From Chloroflexota bacterium (GTDB taxonomy: Bacteria > Chloroflexota > Anaerolineae > UBA2200): DNA of 64,000 nt. Position numbers and translations under genes: made by a program. The notes under the pieces are model-generated. The model worked only from the letters and a program-made list of their open reading frames with translations, did not search any database and had not been told where the DNA came from. Below are positions 62,775-64,000 of the stretch, in pieces. Location: the NCBI GenBank assembly GCA_014360905.1, contig JACIWW010000007.1, positions 1 through 64,000 on the forward strand. Direction: 5' to 3'. Numbering within the stretch: position 1 is the stretch's first letter; every line of letters begins with the position of its first letter.

Positions 62775-64000
62775 ATGAACCACAGGCTGCGAATGATCAA
62801 GTCAGCGCTTGTTTTCTTGTTTTTGTTAAGCGTCCTCTTTGGAGCGCTGGCTTTACTACCTGCTCTAGCGCAGACGCCGGGGTCAGCCCAGTCCGACAAA
62901 GCCCTATCCCCGTTGTTGGGTGATGCTTCGATGCTTTTGGGTCCATCTCGCACTGGGTACATTGTTGACGACGGCGATCCGTATCCCTATTTTCGGAGGT
63001 CACTAACCACAGACTGGGTAACTGTGACTGGCAGCGGTGGTTGGAATAACGACTACTTGTATGCACTGGCCAATAACAGCGGCGATTGGGCGGAGTGGCA
63101 TCCAGACCTGCAGACAGGTTGGTATGAGGTATGGGTCCATTACTATGCCTTTGCTAATCGGCGCGACGATGTAGAGTACAAAGTCTACCATGCTGGTGGC
63201 GTGAGAACGCATCGGATCAATCAGCGATTGCTGGCGGATGGCTCAGATGGTTCTGCTGGCGCTAATTCCGATTGGGTGCTCCTGGGGACCTATCGCTTCC
63301 TGGGTAACACGTATTTCGATTACGTGCAACTTAGCGATGCTACAACACCATCAGGCACTCCTACTCCTGGTTATGTGATTGCTGATGCAGTGAAGTTCGC
63401 CCCGTTGGAAGTATGGGTGGATGATGACTACTATGATATGGGTATGAATGATGGTAAATTGTGGGGAGTGAATGCTTTCAATCGCATTCAAGACGGCCTT
63501 CTCGCGGTAGCGAGCAATGGAACGGTATGGGTCAAGCCGGGTACTTACGTGGGGCCGATTACAGTGACCAAGGGTATCACGCTGACCAGCACTGGCGGAG
63601 CATCTTCCACGGTAATCACTGTTACAGCTTCTGCAGGCACTGCAGTATGGATGCTGGCTAGCGGAGCCACAGTGAAAGGCTTCACTATAGAGAGCAATGG
63701 CGCCGAGTGGGGCATTGCTGACGGAAGCACGGGGCTGTGGAACTGGGAAATTGTGAACTATCGCGTCACGAACAACATTGTCCGCGGTTTTGGAAATGGA
63801 ATTGTGTTCTATCGGGCTAGTGGGGAAGTGAGCTACAACCAGGTCTATAGCAATACCAAGAGGGGAATATGGATACAGGAATTTCCGACTAGTGCCCCTG
63901 CCTCCACGTCCGTGTTGAGCAATACTTTATATGGAAATGGCGGACCTGCTGCTGACTATGATATTCAGATTCACGATTCATATACAGGAACAACGGTGAT
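62775..64000 (+). CDS. Secreted beta-helix protein, related to the giant protein (3' end outside window)
   Basis: At least 408 residues, open to the right edge. ATG 62775 is six bases from AGGAGG. Signal peptide MNHRLRMIKSALVFLFLLSV ends near PALAQTPG. Residues about 50-205 form a golvesin-like domain (GYIVDDGDPYPYF, NNDYLYALANNSGDWAEWHP, GTYRFLGNTYFDYVQLSD). From about 215, EVWVDDDYYDMGMNDGKLWG opens a right-handed beta-helix (IRGFGNGIVFYR-type turns), the same module that occurs three times in the preceding giant protein. The pair likely forms one surface locus. Confidence 0.85.
   Translation, partial: MNHRLRMIKSALVFLFLLSVLFGALALLPALAQTPGSAQSDKALSPLLGDASMLLGPSRTGYIVDDGDPYPYFRRSLTTDWVTVTGSGGWNNDYLYALANNSGDWAEWHPDLQTGWYEVWVHYYAFANRRDDVEYKVYHAGGVRTHRINQRLLADGSDGSAGANSDWVLLGTYRFLGNTYFDYVQLSDATTPSGTPTPGYVIADAVKFAPLEVWVDDDYYDMGMNDGKLWGVNAFNRIQDGLLAVASNGTVWVKPGTYVGPITVTKGITLTSTGGASSTVITVTASAGTAVWMLASGATVKGFTIESNGAEWGIADGSTGLWNWEIVNYRVTNNIVRGFGNGIVFYRASGEVSYNQVYSNTKRGIWIQEFPTSAPASTSVLSNTLYGNGGPAADYDIQIHDSYTGTTV

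Overview
The window looks like a chromosomal segment of a Chloroflexota-type bacterium, probably Anaerolineae-like. This is inference from gene content: a mevalonate kinase, four M42 peptidases in a row, DUF2207 proteins, DUF11/beta-helix giant surface proteins ending in a Pro-Thr linker plus a short LPIIMKN-type tail, frequent TTG/GTG starts and strong sigma70-like promoters. No rRNA is present and taxonomy cannot be proven from this stretch.

Layout. 1-6.5 kb: transposase tail, a beta-propeller-like lipoprotein, a SEC-C protein, a zinc-ribbon membrane protein and a two-gene signalling pair (receiver-ATPase and receiver-GAF-kinase). 6.5-10.1 kb: leftward operon of three glycosyltransferases with a hairpin in its leader. 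10.2-11.4 kb: decayed IS element. 11.5-18.8 kb: leftward operon of four M42 aminopeptidase paralogues and a GH38 alpha-mannosidase. 19.1-21.9 kb: CbiMQO-type Co/Ni uptake system. 22-33.8 kb: a chromosomal integron. 33.8-36 kb: mevalonate kinase and a glycosyltransferase. 36-43 kb: two DUF2207 proteins, one with a Cys/His tandem-repeat tail, around a radical SAM/SPASM enzyme. 43-49.5 kb: thioesterase, FtsH, three tRNAs, DUF2148 and DUF4013 proteins, inositol-phosphate synthase, FemAB-like protein. 49.8-64 kb: a 4278-residue cell-surface protein and the start of a related one.

The main discovery candidate is the integron. An IntI-family tyrosine recombinase (32758-33807, with the IntI-specific insertion) is divergent from a leftward array of genes separated by 72-75 bp imperfect palindromes (31586-31657, 25440-25511, 24228-24302). 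These have attC architecture: GTTRRRY-like and RYYYAAC-like ends and two unpaired bases in one arm. The start of cassette 1 is an exact 16-nt complement of the outer end of its own attC, and cassette 2 shows a 13-nt match, which is what cassette insertion through attC predicts. Cassette 2 is unusually large (6.1 kb) and carries a Type III-like restriction-modification pair plus a RAYT (REP-associated transposase) with REP-like hairpins, one of them read in frame inside the methyltransferase gene.

The second candidate is a possible radical-SAM peptide-modification locus: a DUF2207 membrane protein whose C-terminus is a 13-Cys HSAC repeat lies just upstream of a radical SAM/SPASM enzyme with a PqqD-like N-terminal domain.
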